DNA of 64,000 bases from Novosphingobium guangzhouense. Lineage in GTDB: Bacteria > Pseudomonadota > Alphaproteobacteria > Sphingomonadales > Sphingomonadaceae. The notes under the pieces are model-generated. The model saw nothing but the letters and a program-made list of their open reading frames with translations. It did not search any database and had not been told where the DNA came from. How positions within the stretch are numbered: position 1 is the stretch's first letter; each line of letters opens with the position of its first letter. Positions 35,189 through 43,970 of the stretch are shown piece after piece. The translations under genes were made by a program, and so were the position numbers. The stretch spans positions 310,001 to 374,000 of the forward strand of contig NZ_LYMM01000002.1 in the NCBI RefSeq assembly GCF_002896965.1, given 5' to 3'.

Positions 35189-36694
35189 ATGCGTTTGATC
35201 GACCACTTCGTCGTGGGCGGTAACGGCGGCGGAGGCGGCCAGGCCACGCGGCACGGTGACGTTTTCAATCCCAGCACTGGCCAGATCCAGGCCCGCGTGG
35301 CGCTTGGCGATCAGGCGCTGCTCGACAAGGTCGTGGCGACCGCGCAGGAAGCGCAGCTCAGCTGGGCCGCCACCAATCCGCAGCGCCGCGCCCGCGTGCT
35401 GTTCCGCTTCAAGGAACTGATCGAACAGAACATGCAGTCGCTGGCCGAACTGCTGGCCTCCGAACACGGCAAGGTGGTGGACGACGCCAAGGGCGATATC
35501 CAGCGCGGGCTTGAAGTGGTGGAATTCTGCTGCTCGATCCCGCACATGCTCAAGGGCGAATATACGCAGGGCGCCGGGCCGGGGATCGACGTCTATTCGA
35601 TGCGCCAGCCGCTGGGCGTCGGTGCGGGCATCACCCCGTTCAATTTCCCGGCGATGATCCCGATGTGGATGTTCGCCCCGGCCGTTGCGGCCGGCAACAC
35701 GTTCATCCTCAAGCCTTCCGAGCGCGATCCTTCGGTGCCGGTGCGCCTTGCCGAACTGTTCCGCGAAGCCGGCGCGCCCGAAGGCGTGCTGCAGGTCGTC
35801 CATGGCGACAAGGAGATGGTCGACGCGATCCTCGATCATCCGGGTATCGCGGCGGTCAGCTTCGTCGGTTCGTCCGACATCGCGCATTACGTCTACAAGC
35901 GCGGCGTCGATGCCGGCAAGCGCGTGCAGGCGATGGGCGGCGCCAAGAACCACGCGATCATCATGCCCGATGCGGACATGGACCAGACCGTCAACGACCT
36001 CATGGGCGCGGCCTTCGGCTCTGCTGGCGAACGCTGCATGGCGCTGCCGGTGGCGGTTCCGGTGGGCGAGGAAACCGCTGATATCCTGCGCGAAAAGGTC
36101 ATCGCCGCGATCGACAAGCTGAAGGTCGGCATCTCCACCGATCCCGAGGCGCAGTACGGCCCGGTGGTCACCGCGATCCACAAGCAGCGGATCGAGGACT
36201 GGATTCAGACCGGCGTGAACGAAGGCGCGGAACTCGTCGTCGATGGGCGCGGCTTCAAGCTGCAGGGTTACGAGGAAGGCTTCTTCGTCGGCCCGTCGCT
36301 GTTCGACCACGTGACGCCCGACATGAGCGCCTATAAGGAAGAGATCTTCGGCCCGGTGCTGCAGATCGTGCGCGCGAAGACGTTCGAGGAAGCGATCGAA
36401 CTGCCCACCCGTCACCAGTACGGAAACGGCGTGGCCATCTTCACCCGTAACGGTCATGCCGCGCGCGAATTCGCGGGCCGCGTGCAGGTCGGCATGGTCG
36501 GCATCAACGTGCCGATCCCGGTGCCGGTCGCCTACCACAGCTTCGGCGGCTGGAAGCGTTCGGCCTTTGGTGATCACAACCAGTACGGCATGGAAGGCGT
36601 GCGGTTCTGGACCAAGGTGAAGACCGTGACGCAACGCTGGCCCGATGGCGGCGCGGCCGGTGACAGCGCCTTCATCATCCCGACAATGGGGTGA
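35189..36694 (+). CDS. mmsA: CoA-acylating methylmalonate-semialdehyde dehydrogenase
   Basis: The 501-residue aldehyde dehydrogenase is of the CoA-dependent MMSDH class. Catalytic Cys lies in GSAGERCMALPVAVP (about residue 285); family signature GVGAGITPFNFPAMIPMWMF and the C-terminal QYGMEGVRFWTKVKTVTQRW support this. It converts methylmalonate semialdehyde to propionyl-CoA in valine and pyrimidine catabolism. The ATG at 35189 has AAGGAAGAGG just upstream. The longer frame to 35129 lacks family residues. The mmsB gene lies at the far end of the same strand set (40725). Confidence 0.95.
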   Translation: MRLIDHFVVGGNGGGGGQATRHGDVFNPSTGQIQARVALGDQALLDKVVATAQEAQLSWAATNPQRRARVLFRFKELIEQNMQSLAELLASEHGKVVDDAKGDIQRGLEVVEFCCSIPHMLKGEYTQGAGPGIDVYSMRQPLGVGAGITPFNFPAMIPMWMFAPAVAAGNTFILKPSERDPSVPVRLAELFREAGAPEGVLQVVHGDKEMVDAILDHPGIAAVSFVGSSDIAHYVYKRGVDAGKRVQAMGGAKNHAIIMPDADMDQTVNDLMGAAFGSAGERCMALPVAVPVGEETADILREKVIAAIDKLKVGISTDPEAQYGPVVTAIHKQRIEDWIQTGVNEGAELVVDGRGFKLQGYEEGFFVGPSLFDHVTPDMSAYKEEIFGPVLQIVRAKTFEEAIELPTRHQYGNGVAIFTRNGHAAREFAGRVQVGMVGINVPIPVPVAYHSFGGWKRSAFGDHNQYGMEGVRFWTKVKTVTQRWPDGGAAGDSAFIIPTMG

Positions 36695-36738
36695 TGAAAG
36701 CCTGGGGGGTGATGGAGGCCGCGCGGGAAACGCGGTTC

Positions 36739-36778
36739 GGCACTGGCGGGAGGGTTCGCTCTCCCGCCGCCCGGTGCC
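36739..36778 (+). terminator. Hairpin after mmsA
   Basis: GGCGGGAG at 36745-36752 pairs perfectly with CTCCCGCC at 36761-36768. An outer GGCAC/GTGCC pair extends the stem (36739-36743 with 36774-36778). No T run follows, so termination may be partial. It separates mmsA from the lipoprotein gene. Confidence 0.5.
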
Positions 36779-36846
36779 GGCGCGGGAACATGCAGGGGAT
36801 CGCGCGCGTTGCCACGGCCACGGCCGTTGCAACGAAAGGAATTCCC

Positions 36847-37371
36847 GTGCCTGTTTCCGTGCCTGCCTCAAAGCCAGCCGTCGCCCTGCGTTCCGCCTTC
36901 ATCCTGTCGCTGCCGCTGTTCGCGCTGGCGGCCTGCTCGTCGGGTTCCGATGCGCCGCAACCTTCCGCTTCGGCCACCGAAACCGAGGAAGTCATGCAGG
37001 AAGCCCCCGCATCTGCAGAGGCGACCGATACAGGTGACGGCGCGGCAGTGGGAATGTCCGAGATCCCTGAGGCCATTCGCGGCCGCTGGGGCCTTGTCGC
37101 GGCCGATTGCACCAGTACGCGCGGCGACGCCAAGGGCCTGCTCGAAGTCTCGGCCGACCAGCTCAAGTTCTACGAATCGGTGGCCAAGCTTGGCGAGATC
37201 AAGGAAGCAGGCGAAAGCCGCATCCGTGGTACGTTCGACTATACCGGCGAAGGCCAGAGCTGGACCCAGGACGTCGTGCTCGACGTGCAGGACGACGGCA
37301 AGACCATGATCCGGCGGGACTACGGCAAGGATGCCATGCCCGGACCGCTTACCTACACGCGCTGCGCGTGA
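36847..37371 (+). CDS. Putative lipoprotein of unknown function
   Basis: The 174-residue protein starts at GTG 36847, 6 nt after AAAGGA. Its lipoprotein signal (RSAFILSLPLFALAACSSG) has Cys at about residue 34. Then comes a Ser/Ala/Glu-rich linker (about residues 35-75) and a small folded domain (IRGRWGLVAADCTST ... PLTYTRCA) with two conserved Cys that may form a disulfide. It is probably anchored in the outer membrane facing the periplasm. No family could be named. The stop overlaps the I78 gene start, so the two are coupled. Confidence 0.75.
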   Translation: MPVSVPASKPAVALRSAFILSLPLFALAACSSGSDAPQPSASATETEEVMQEAPASAEATDTGDGAAVGMSEIPEAIRGRWGLVAADCTSTRGDAKGLLEVSADQLKFYESVAKLGEIKEAGESRIRGTFDYTGEGQSWTQDVVLDVQDDGKTMIRRDYGKDAMPGPLTYTRCA

Positions 37372-37664
37372 TGAAAGCGCAAACGGCTGTCATCGCCTGC
37401 GGTGTGATGCTTGCCGCGCCGGGTTGCGTGACGGCAGATGCGGACCGGAAGGCCGCTGACAGCTGCTCGGCAGCCGGGGGGCAGGCTTTCGTCGGCCGCA
37501 GGGCCGATGCGGATACGGGGCTTGCGCTGCTGAAGGCAACGCGCAGCCGAACATTGCGATGGATTGCGCCGCCGCAAACCGTCGTTACGACCGAATACCA
37601 GCCTGGAAGGGTCACAGTGGACCTCGACGGGCAAGGGATCATAACGAACGTCAATTGCGGGTAG
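37371..37664 (+). CDS. I78-family protease-inhibitor-like lipoprotein
   Basis: This 97-residue protein has a short signal ending LAAPGC (lipobox Cys at about residue 19). The I78 inhibitor fold follows: a disulfide Cys pair (SCSAAGG and NVNCG), LVGR-like FVGRRADAD, and the strand TTEYQPGRVTVDLDGQGIITNVNCG. Similar small inhibitors in alphaproteobacteria block serine peptidases in the periplasm. It overlaps the previous lipoprotein stop by one base (TGATG), and both sit inside the valine locus, which is unusual. Confidence 0.85.
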   Translation: MKAQTAVIACGVMLAAPGCVTADADRKAADSCSAAGGQAFVGRRADADTGLALLKATRSRTLRWIAPPQTVVTTEYQPGRVTVDLDGQGIITNVNCG

Positions 37665-37689
37665 CTATGCCCGCCAAGAGCAGGATGTC

Positions 37690-38832
37690 ATGACCGAACA
37701 GTTTGGCCTCACCGAAGACCAGCTTGCGATCCAGGAAACGGCGCGCAAGTTCACCGCCGACCGGATCACGCCCTTCGCGGCGGAGTGGGACGAACAGCAT
37801 CACTATCCGGTCGACGTCTGGAAGGCGGCGGGCGAACTGGGCTTCGGGGCGATCTACGTGTCCGAGGAGAACGGCGGCATCGGCCTTGGCCGTCTGGATG
37901 CGGCGCTGATCATGGAGGCCATGTCCTACGGCTGCCCGGCGACCAGCGCCTATATCTCCATCCACAACATGGGCGCGTGGATGATCGACAGGTTCGGCGA
38001 CCAGACCCTCAAGGACCGTTACCTTCCCGATCTGGTGACGATGGAGAAGATCGCTTCCTACTGTCTGACCGAACCGGGCTCCGGCTCGGATGCGGCGGCG
38101 CTCAAGACGACGGCGCGCCTTGATGGCGATCATTATGTGCTCAACGGCACCAAGCAGTTCATTTCGGGCGGCGGGGTCAACGATGTCTACCTTGTGATGG
38201 CCCGTACCGGCGACCACAAGTCGCGCGGGATTTCGTGCTTCGTTGTGGACAGGGACACGACGGGTGTGAGCTTTGGCGCGCCCGAAAAGAAGCTGGGCTG
38301 GAACAGCTCCCCCACCGCGCAGGTGATCTTCGAGGATGCGCGCATCCCGGTGGAGAACCGCGTGGGCGCCGAGGGAGATGGCTTCAAGTTCGCGATGGCG
38401 GGCCTTGATGGTGGCCGCCTGAATATCGGAGCCTGTTCGCTCGGTGGAGCGCAGCGCTGCCTCGATGAAGCAGTGGCCTATGCGAAGGATCGCAAGCAGT
38501 TCGATCAGCCCATCGCCGAATTCCAGAACACGCAGTTCCGTCTGGCCGACATGGCCGCCGAACTGGAGGCCGCGCGCGCACTGCTCTATCTCGCCGCTGC
38601 CAAGGTAACCGCGGGCGCGCCCGACAAGACGCGCTTCTCCGCCATGGCCAAGCTGATCGCGACCGACACCGGTTCTTCGGTGGTGGACCGCGCGCTGCAG
38701 GTCTTCGGCGGCTACGGCTATCTCAAGGACTATCCGATCGAGCGCTTCTGGCGCGATTTGCGCGTCCATCGCATCCTCGAAGGCACCAACGAGGTCATGC
38801 GCATGATCGTCGGTCGTGACCTGCTGAAGTAA
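37690..38832 (+). CDS. Acyl-CoA dehydrogenase (isobutyryl-CoA type)
   Basis: The 380-residue FAD enzyme shows YCLTEPGSGSDAAALKTTA, the mid-domain FISGGGVNDVYLVMARTG, the catalytic-region QVFGGYGYLKDYPIERFWRDLRVHRILEGTNEVMR with the Glu base in EGTNE, and RKQFDQPIAEFQNTQ. Within a valine locus it should oxidise isobutyryl-CoA to methacrylyl-CoA. Its stop lies 10 nt before the hydrolase gene. The match to isobutyryl versus 2-methylbutyryl substrate is inferred from context. Confidence 0.9.
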   Translation: MTEQFGLTEDQLAIQETARKFTADRITPFAAEWDEQHHYPVDVWKAAGELGFGAIYVSEENGGIGLGRLDAALIMEAMSYGCPATSAYISIHNMGAWMIDRFGDQTLKDRYLPDLVTMEKIASYCLTEPGSGSDAAALKTTARLDGDHYVLNGTKQFISGGGVNDVYLVMARTGDHKSRGISCFVVDRDTTGVSFGAPEKKLGWNSSPTAQVIFEDARIPVENRVGAEGDGFKFAMAGLDGGRLNIGACSLGGAQRCLDEAVAYAKDRKQFDQPIAEFQNTQFRLADMAAELEAARALLYLAAAKVTAGAPDKTRFSAMAKLIATDTGSSVVDRALQVFGGYGYLKDYPIERFWRDLRVHRILEGTNEVMRMIVGRDLLK

Positions 38833-38841
38833 GGGGGCTTC

Positions 38842-39885
38842 ATGACTGACGAAGTGCTGTTCCGGCGCGAAGGCGTCGCAGGCATCATATCGCTCAACCG
38901 GCCCAAGGCGATCCACGCGCTGACGCTTGGCATGTGCGAGGCGATGATCGCCCAGCTGACAGAATGGGCGGCCGACGACGCGGTGAAGGTCGTGATGATC
39001 GAGCACGCCGAAGGGCGCGGCTTCTGTTCGGGCGGCGACATCAACCTGCTGCGCCAGTCCGCCCTGACCGACGGCGGCGAGGCGGGGCGCAAGTTCTTCC
39101 TCGAGGAATACCACCTCAACCATCAGCTGTTCACTTACGAAAAGCCCGTCGTCGCGTTCATGGACGGCATCACGATGGGTGGTGGCGTGGGCATTTCGCA
39201 GCCCGCGAAGTACCGCGTGGCGACGGAGAATACCCGTTACGCCATGCCCGAAACCGGCATCGGCCTGTTCCCGGATGTCGGCGGCGGCTGGTATCTTTCG
39301 CGCCTTGATGGCCGCGTGGGCCAGTTCCTTGCGCTGACGGGCGCGCGGTTCGACGGGGCGGAGTGCCTGTGGGCGGGGTTGTCTACCCATTACCTGCCGT
39401 CTGATGCGCTGGCCGACGCCAAGCACCGGATCGCTGCGGGTCACGAGATCGGCGGAGTGCTCGCCGCGCTTTCCACCAAGGCGCCCGAACCCAGGGTCGC
39501 GGCCAATGCCGGGGCGATCCGCAGGCACTTCGCTTTCGATACGCTGGAACAGGTGCTCGCCTCGCTGGAAAGCGATGGCAGCGAGTGGGCGGCGAAGGAA
39601 CTTGCCACCCTGCGCACCAAGAGCCCGCAGGCCTGCAAGGTCTCGCTGCGCCAGCTCGAAGCCTCGCTGGGGCTGGAGACTTTTGCCCAGAACATGGCGA
39701 TGGAATACCGCATCGGTGCCCGCGTGCTGGTCCTGCCGGACTTTGCCGAGGGCGTGCGCGCGGTGATCGTCGACAAGGACCAGAACCCCAAATGGAACCC
39801 GGCCACGCCCGAAGGCGTGACCGAAGAGATGCTGGACGCGATCTTCGCGCCCCTTTCCCCCGAAGAGGAATGGAAGCCCCTATGA
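38842..39885 (+). CDS. 3-hydroxyisobutyryl-CoA hydrolase
   Basis: The 347-residue crotonase-superfamily protein matches the HIBCH branch. It shows [62 protein letters not shown] with the Glu/Asp catalytic pair, and the longer C-terminal region (about residues 220-347) that sets hydrolases apart from hydratases. It frees 3-hydroxyisobutyrate from its CoA thioester in valine breakdown. The stop overlaps the next gene's ATG by 4 nt, a sign of coupled translation. Confidence 0.92.
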   Translation: MTDEVLFRREGVAGIISLNRPKAIHALTLGMCEAMIAQLTEWAADDAVKVVMIEHAEGRGFCSGGDINLLRQSALTDGGEAGRKFFLEEYHLNHQLFTYEKPVVAFMDGITMGGGVGISQPAKYRVATENTRYAMPETGIGLFPDVGGGWYLSRLDGRVGQFLALTGARFDGAECLWAGLSTHYLPSDALADAKHRIAAGHEIGGVLAALSTKAPEPRVAANAGAIRRHFAFDTLEQVLASLESDGSEWAAKELATLRTKSPQACKVSLRQLEASLGLETFAQNMAMEYRIGARVLVLPDFAEGVRAVIVDKDQNPKWNPATPEGVTEEMLDAIFAPLSPEEEWKPL

Positions 39886-40667
39886 GCACGTATGAAACCA
39901 TCCTGGTCGAGCAGAAGGGCGGCGTCACGCTCATCACGCTCAACCGCCCGCAGGCGCTCAACGCGCTGAATTCGAAGGTTCTGGCCGAACTGATCGAGGC
40001 GTTCGCCGCGTTTGAGGCCGACAAGTCCCAGGGCTGCGCGGTGATCACCGGATCGGGCGAAAAGGCCTTCGCGGCAGGCGCGGACATCAAGGAAATGTCC
40101 GACAAGCCGAGCGCGGAGTTTTATTCGGAGGACTTCTTTGCAGGCTGGACCAGCCAGATCGTAAAGACCACGCGCAAGCCGTGGATCGCTGCGGTCAACG
40201 GCTTCGCGCTGGGCGGCGGGTGTGAGCTGGCGATGATGGCGGACTTCATCATCGCTTCGGAAAATGCGAAGTTCGGCCAGCCCGAAATCAAGCTCGGCGT
40301 TGCCCCCGGCATGGGCGGCTCGCAGCGCCTGACCCGCGCCGTCGGCAAGGCGAAGGCGATGGACATGTGCCTGACGGGCCGCATGATGGACGCCGCCGAG
40401 GCGGAGCGTTCGGGCCTCGTCAGCCAGGTCGTGCCGCTTGCCGATCTGCTGGATACGGCGCTCAAGTCGGCCGCGACGATCGCCGCTATGCCGCCGCTCG
40501 CCGCGACCATGAACAAGGAAATGGTCAACCTCGCCTTCGAAACCACACTCGACACCGGCCTCGTGCTGGAGCGTCGCATGTTCCAGGTGCTCACTGCCAC
40601 CGAGGACAAGGTCGAAGGCATGGCCGCCTTCGTCGAGAAGCGCCCCGGAGTGTGGAAGGGCCGCTAA
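39882..40667 (+). CDS. Enoyl-CoA hydratase (short-chain)
   Basis: The 261-residue crotonase shows [14 protein letters not shown] and the second oxyanion-hole loop with its two Glu: [46 protein letters not shown]. Both catalytic Glu are retained, so it is a true hydratase. It should hydrate methacrylyl-CoA (and crotonyl-CoA) between the dehydrogenase and hydrolase steps. Its ATG lies inside the hydrolase stop (ATGA at 39882). Confidence 0.94.
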   Translation: MSTYETILVEQKGGVTLITLNRPQALNALNSKVLAELIEAFAAFEADKSQGCAVITGSGEKAFAAGADIKEMSDKPSAEFYSEDFFAGWTSQIVKTTRKPWIAAVNGFALGGGCELAMMADFIIASENAKFGQPEIKLGVAPGMGGSQRLTRAVGKAKAMDMCLTGRMMDAAEAERSGLVSQVVPLADLLDTALKSAATIAAMPPLAATMNKEMVNLAFETTLDTGLVLERRMFQVLTATEDKVEGMAAFVEKRPGVWKGR

Positions 40668-40724
40668 GCGGCCAGATGCGCTCTGCCGCCTGCGCTGCGG
40701 GATGACGAATTTGGAGAGTTTCCT

Positions 40725-41594
40725 ATGAAGATCGCATTCATCGGCCTTGGCAACATGGGCGGCGGTATGGCCGCGAATCTCGTCAAGGCGGGGCATGAGG
40801 TTCATGCCTTCGACCTTTCGGCCGAGGCATTGGCGAAGGCGGCCGAGAACGGCTGCGCCACCTATACCGCCGTGCCCGATGCGGTGAAGGACGCCGAGGC
40901 CGTTGTCACGATGCTGCCCAGCGGGGCGATCGTGAAGGCGGTCTACACCGCCGACGTGATCGGCAAGGCTCCGGCGGGCGCGCTGTTCCTTGACTGCTCG
41001 ACGATCGATCTGGCCACCGCGCGCGAAGTGACCGAACTGGCGGTCGCGGCGGGTTACGAGATGGTCGACGCTCCGGTTTCGGGCGGGATTGCGGCTGCCA
41101 ACGGCGGTACGCTGACCTTCATGGTCGGCGGCAGCGAGGCGGCATTCGAAAAGGCGAAGGTCGTGCTGGAACCCATGGCCAAGGCAGTGATCCTTGCCGG
41201 TGAAAGCGGCGCGGGGCAGGTTGCCAAGATGTGCAACAACATGCTCCTGGCGATCCACATGATCGGCACGTGCGAGGCGCTGGCGCTGGCCGAAAAAGCG
41301 GGCCTCGATCCGCAGAAATTCTATGAGATCAGTTCGAAGTCCACCGGCTACTGCTGGTCGTTGAACGACTATACTCCGGCCCCCGGCATCGGTGCGGCCA
41401 GCCCTGCGGACAATGGTTATGCGGGCGGTTTCGCCTCGGCGCTGATGCTCAAGGATCTGCGCCTTGCCATGGGCGGCGCACAAACGGCCGGAGCCACCGT
41501 GCCGATGGGCGAGCATGCGACGAAGATATACGAAGCATTCGTTGAAGCCGGAAACGGCGGCAAGGATTTCGGCGCCATCTTCACGACGCTGTGA
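40725..41594 (+). CDS. mmsB: 3-hydroxyisobutyrate dehydrogenase
   Basis: The 289-residue beta-hydroxyacid dehydrogenase has the N-terminal NAD motif FIGLGNMGGGMAANLVKAGHEV, the substrate segment DAPVSGGIAAANGGTLTFMVGG, and the catalytic Lys region GQVAKMCNNMLLA. It oxidises 3-hydroxyisobutyrate to methylmalonate semialdehyde, the substrate of MmsA. The gene follows the hydratase by 57 nt and is the last plus-strand gene of the valine locus; a symmetrical hairpin lies just after. Confidence 0.95.
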   Translation: MKIAFIGLGNMGGGMAANLVKAGHEVHAFDLSAEALAKAAENGCATYTAVPDAVKDAEAVVTMLPSGAIVKAVYTADVIGKAPAGALFLDCSTIDLATAREVTELAVAAGYEMVDAPVSGGIAAANGGTLTFMVGGSEAAFEKAKVVLEPMAKAVILAGESGAGQVAKMCNNMLLAIHMIGTCEALALAEKAGLDPQKFYEISSKSTGYCWSLNDYTPAPGIGAASPADNGYAGGFASALMLKDLRLAMGGAQTAGATVPMGEHATKIYEAFVEAGNGGKDFGAIFTTL

Positions 41595-41603
41595 TCCCAA
41601 AAT

Positions 41604-41631
41604 CCCCTCTCCGGACTTGTTGAGAGAGGGG
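41604..41631. terminator. Hairpin between mmsB and small Cys/His gene
   Basis: CCCCTCTC at 41604-41611 pairs perfectly with GAGAGGGG at 41624-41631. A stretch of A precedes and T-rich bases follow nearby, so it can act in both directions between convergent genes. Confidence 0.65.
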
Positions 41632-41642
41632 AACCTTCTCCG

Positions 41643-41873
41643 TCAGCCTTCCGGGTCGCTACCGCCCGGAGGTCCGGCGGAGGCGGGGCTGCGCCGTTCC
41701 CGTTCGAAGCGCGGCAGTTTCATGCCCTTCGTCCGGCTGGTGAGGTGATACTTGCGGCACAGCCCGCACTTGTAGGGGCGCAGCGGGAAGGGCGCGCGGG
41801 CAGCGACTTCCAGCGCCTCGGCCTCGCTGGCGTAGCGCGCCTTGCGCCGGCAGATGCCGGGGCGGGTGCGCAT
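41643..41873 (-). CDS. Small conserved Cys/His protein
   Basis: The 76-residue protein starts at ATG 41873 (MRTRPGICRRKARYAS). It carries one Cys near the N-terminus and the cluster YKCGLCRKYHLTSRTK, which could bind a zinc ion through three Cys and one His. Similar short proteins with a HLTSR ending are common uncharacterised genes in alphaproteobacteria. It begins one base after the NUDIX stop, so it belongs to the LemA-TPM-NUDIX transcript. The tail is low complexity. Confidence 0.65.
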   Translation of the reverse strand: MRTRPGICRRKARYASEAEALEVAARAPFPLRPYKCGLCRKYHLTSRTKGMKLPRFERERRSPASAGPPGGSDPEG

Positions 41874-41874
41874 G

Positions 41875-42456
41875 TCAGGCCGGAATATAGTGCCCGAGAA
41901 TTTGCGGCCCAAGCAGGGTGAGCATCTTCACGTCGATTGCGTAACCCTGCTGCCGCCACGCGGCAAGCGCTTCGGTCAGCCCGGAAAGCGGTACGCGGTG
42001 GACGACGATATCCTCGCTGTCCACGCCGCCGCCGTCGCCGACTTTGACCAGATCGTGCGCGCGAAACAGGGTGAAGCTTTCCGACACCATGCCGGGCGAG
42101 GAGAAGAATTCTCCCACGGTTTCCATGCGGCCCGCGTGGTAGCCGGTTTCTTCCTCCAGTTCGCGCGCGGCGGCGATGGCAGCGTCTTCATCGCGGTTGT
42201 CGTCATGGTCGCCGACGAGGCCGGCCGGCAGCTCGATGCAGCGCTTGCCCAGCGGTACGCGGTATTGATCAACGAGGATGACGTGGTCTTCCGCATCCAC
42301 GGCAAGGATCACCGCGGCGCGAATGCCACGCGCACGACCCACATATTCCCACCGCCCGCGGCGCTTGGCCGTGATGAAGCGACCTTCCCACATCGTCTCG
42401 ACCGGCTTGTCGGCATCGAAGTGGTCGGAAAGTCCAGATGTTGTAATTTCGGTCAT
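41875..42456 (-). CDS. NUDIX hydrolase (ADP-ribose pyrophosphatase-like)
   Basis: The 193-residue protein has a NUDIX box ending AAARELEEETGYHAG, with the REL-EE core and the upstream Glu seven residues before REL. The first part of the box (GLVGDHDDNRDED) is two residues longer than usual. The segment VDQYRVPLGKRCIELPAGL is typical of ADP-ribose pyrophosphatases, which clean up nucleoside-diphosphate-X compounds. Its start overlaps the TPM gene stop by 4 nt. Confidence 0.9.
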   Translation of the reverse strand: MTEITTSGLSDHFDADKPVETMWEGRFITAKRRGRWEYVGRARGIRAAVILAVDAEDHVILVDQYRVPLGKRCIELPAGLVGDHDDNRDEDAAIAAARELEEETGYHAGRMETVGEFFSSPGMVSESFTLFRAHDLVKVGDGGGVDSEDIVVHRVPLSGLTEALAAWRQQGYAIDVKMLTLLGPQILGHYIPA

Positions 42457-43136
42457 ACTTCGATCAGCCTGTCGGGAAGTTCGTTGACGTCGCCCGGCAG
42501 GCGGGGGACGTGGCGGGAAAGGATGGCGCCGACTTTGCCTACGCCGGCCACCATCGCATCGGCCGTGCGGTCTTCGCGAAGGGCGCTGAGCATGGCGTCG
42601 ATCGCATCCGCCCAGATGCCGGGCTCCACTTTGCTGGCGATCGCCTCGTCGGCAAGGATTTCGACGCGGTGTTCGCGCATGGACAAATAGATGAGGATGC
42701 CGGTGCGCCCGGTGGTGCGTTTTTCCGCGCCGATGCGATAGGCGCGCATCGCGCGGTCATGCACCCGCGTGGTGCGGATCGGCGCGGGGATCAGCCGGAA
42801 CTTGAGCGGCTGCCACATCTGCAGCAGCATCATGCCCGCGAACTTGATCGCCGCCACGCCCAGCGCCAGCGACAGGATCATGCGCGGGCTCCACTCATGG
42901 CCCCAGTCGGCAATCAGCCGGTCGTAGAGCCCCATGTAGAAGTCGGGCACGATCGCCAGCGCGCCCAGCGCAAGAAACGCCACGAACGCCGACCATGCCA
43001 GCGCCACGTCGGTATAGCCGTCCGACCTGTCGGCAAGGATGGTCACGATCTCGCCGGAGCTGAGCAGTTCCGCCTCGGCCACGGCCGCGCTGATACGCTC
43101 ATGGTCGGCTTCGGTCAGGTATTTGGGTTTTGCCAT
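42453..43136 (-). CDS. TPM-domain membrane protein
   Basis: The 227-residue protein starts at ATG 43136 (MAKPKYLTEADHERI). It has two hydrophobic segments (about residues 48-70 and 90-112) and a C-terminal TPM-like domain with GRTGILIYLSMREHRVEILADEAIASKVEPG. These proteins usually occur with a second TPM protein and LemA, as here, and are poorly understood. The gene starts one base after the upstream TPM stop. Confidence 0.85.
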   Translation of the reverse strand: MAKPKYLTEADHERISAAVAEAELLSSGEIVTILADRSDGYTDVALAWSAFVAFLALGALAIVPDFYMGLYDRLIADWGHEWSPRMILSLALGVAAIKFAGMMLLQMWQPLKFRLIPAPIRTTRVHDRAMRAYRIGAEKRTTGRTGILIYLSMREHRVEILADEAIASKVEPGIWADAIDAMLSALREDRTADAMVAGVGKVGAILSRHVPRLPGDVNELPDRLIEV

Positions 43137-43137
43137 A

Positions 43138-43965
43138 TTACCAGCTCCCGCTTGCACCGCCGCCGCCGAAGCTGCCGCCACCACCGGAGAAGCCGCCGCC
43201 TCCTCCCCAGCCGCCGCCACCGCCGCCAAAGCCGCCCCAGCCGCCGTGATCATCGTCGTCATCTCCGCCGAAGCCGCCGGGGAACCAGATGATCGGCGTG
43301 TTGAGACCGCCGTACCGACCGCGCCTGCCGCCGCTTGCAGAGCGGATGATGGGCAGGACGAAGAAGAAGATGACAAAGAGGATGAAGATGACGGTGCCGA
43401 TCGACACACCGCCGCCGCGTTCCTTCTGCGCCTTGTCAGCTTCGGCGGCAATCTTGCGCGCTTCGTCGGGCGGGAGGGTCAGCTGCTTGATGATGGCGTC
43501 GGTCCCCGCAGCGATACCGCCAGGATAATCGTCAGCCTTGAAGCGCGGCAGGATCTGGTTGTTGATGATGAGGAACGAGAGCCCGTCCGTCAGCGTACCT
43601 TCAAGGCCGTAGCCGACCTCGATCCGCACTTTACGCTCGTTAGGCGCGACCAGCAGGATGGCGCCGTTGTTGGTATCCTTCTGGCCGATGCCCCAGGCAC
43701 GCCCCAGCTGGTATCCATAATCGGAAATCTCGTAACCGTTCAAAGAGGGCACGGTCGCCACCACGAGCTGGCGCTTCGACTGCTTTTCCAGCGCCTCAAG
43801 CTTTTGCGTGAGCTGCGCTTCCTCGGCATCGGGGATGATGTTCGCGGCATCGACGACGCGGCCGGTCAGCTTGGGAAAATCCTGCGCCCACGCCCCCGGC
43901 GCTCCCGAAACGAGAGCGACGAGGACCAGAAGTGCGGCCAGCGATACGGCCCGGATGCGGGCCAT
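43138..43965 (-). CDS. TPM-domain protein with Gly-rich tail (YgcG-like)
   Basis: The 275-residue exported protein has a signal peptide (about residues 1-27, APGAWAQ) and a TPM domain (about residues 30-155: GRVVDAANIIPDAEEAQLTQKLEALEKQSKRQLVVATV). A membrane segment follows near residues 190-210, and the long Gly/Asp-rich C-terminal tail (about residues 230-275) is strongly repetitive. It lies 5 nt after the LemA gene. The group may assist membrane protein quality control, but the role is not proven. Confidence 0.9.
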   Translation of the reverse strand: MARIRAVSLAALLVLVALVSGAPGAWAQDFPKLTGRVVDAANIIPDAEEAQLTQKLEALEKQSKRQLVVATVPSLNGYEISDYGYQLGRAWGIGQKDTNNGAILLVAPNERKVRIEVGYGLEGTLTDGLSFLIINNQILPRFKADDYPGGIAAGTDAIIKQLTLPPDEARKIAAEADKAQKERGGGVSIGTVIFILFVIFFFVLPIIRSASGGRRGRYGGLNTPIIWFPGGFGGDDDDDHGGWGGFGGGGGGWGGGGGFSGGGGSFGGGGASGSW

Positions 43966-43970
43966 CCGGA

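Noticed and set aside
35081-36871. A 596-residue minus-strand frame opposite mmsA
   Set aside because: No motifs, biased composition, and it lies over a certain gene on the other strand.
37651-39528. A 625-residue minus-strand frame opposite the acyl-CoA dehydrogenase and hydrolase
   Set aside because: Antisense shadow; the plus strand carries all catalytic motifs.
40668-40724. Short GC-rich sequence CTGCGCTGCGGGATGACG as a REP-like element
   Set aside because: Only one clear copy was seen, with a partial likeness near 62820, so no repeat family can be claimed.
39441-41600. A 719-residue minus-strand frame
   Set aside because: Antisense to the hydratase and mmsB genes, with no recognisable domain.
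43138-43300. Repeat-rich stretch resembling a minisatellite
   Set aside because: It is the coding sequence for the Gly-rich tail of the TPM protein.
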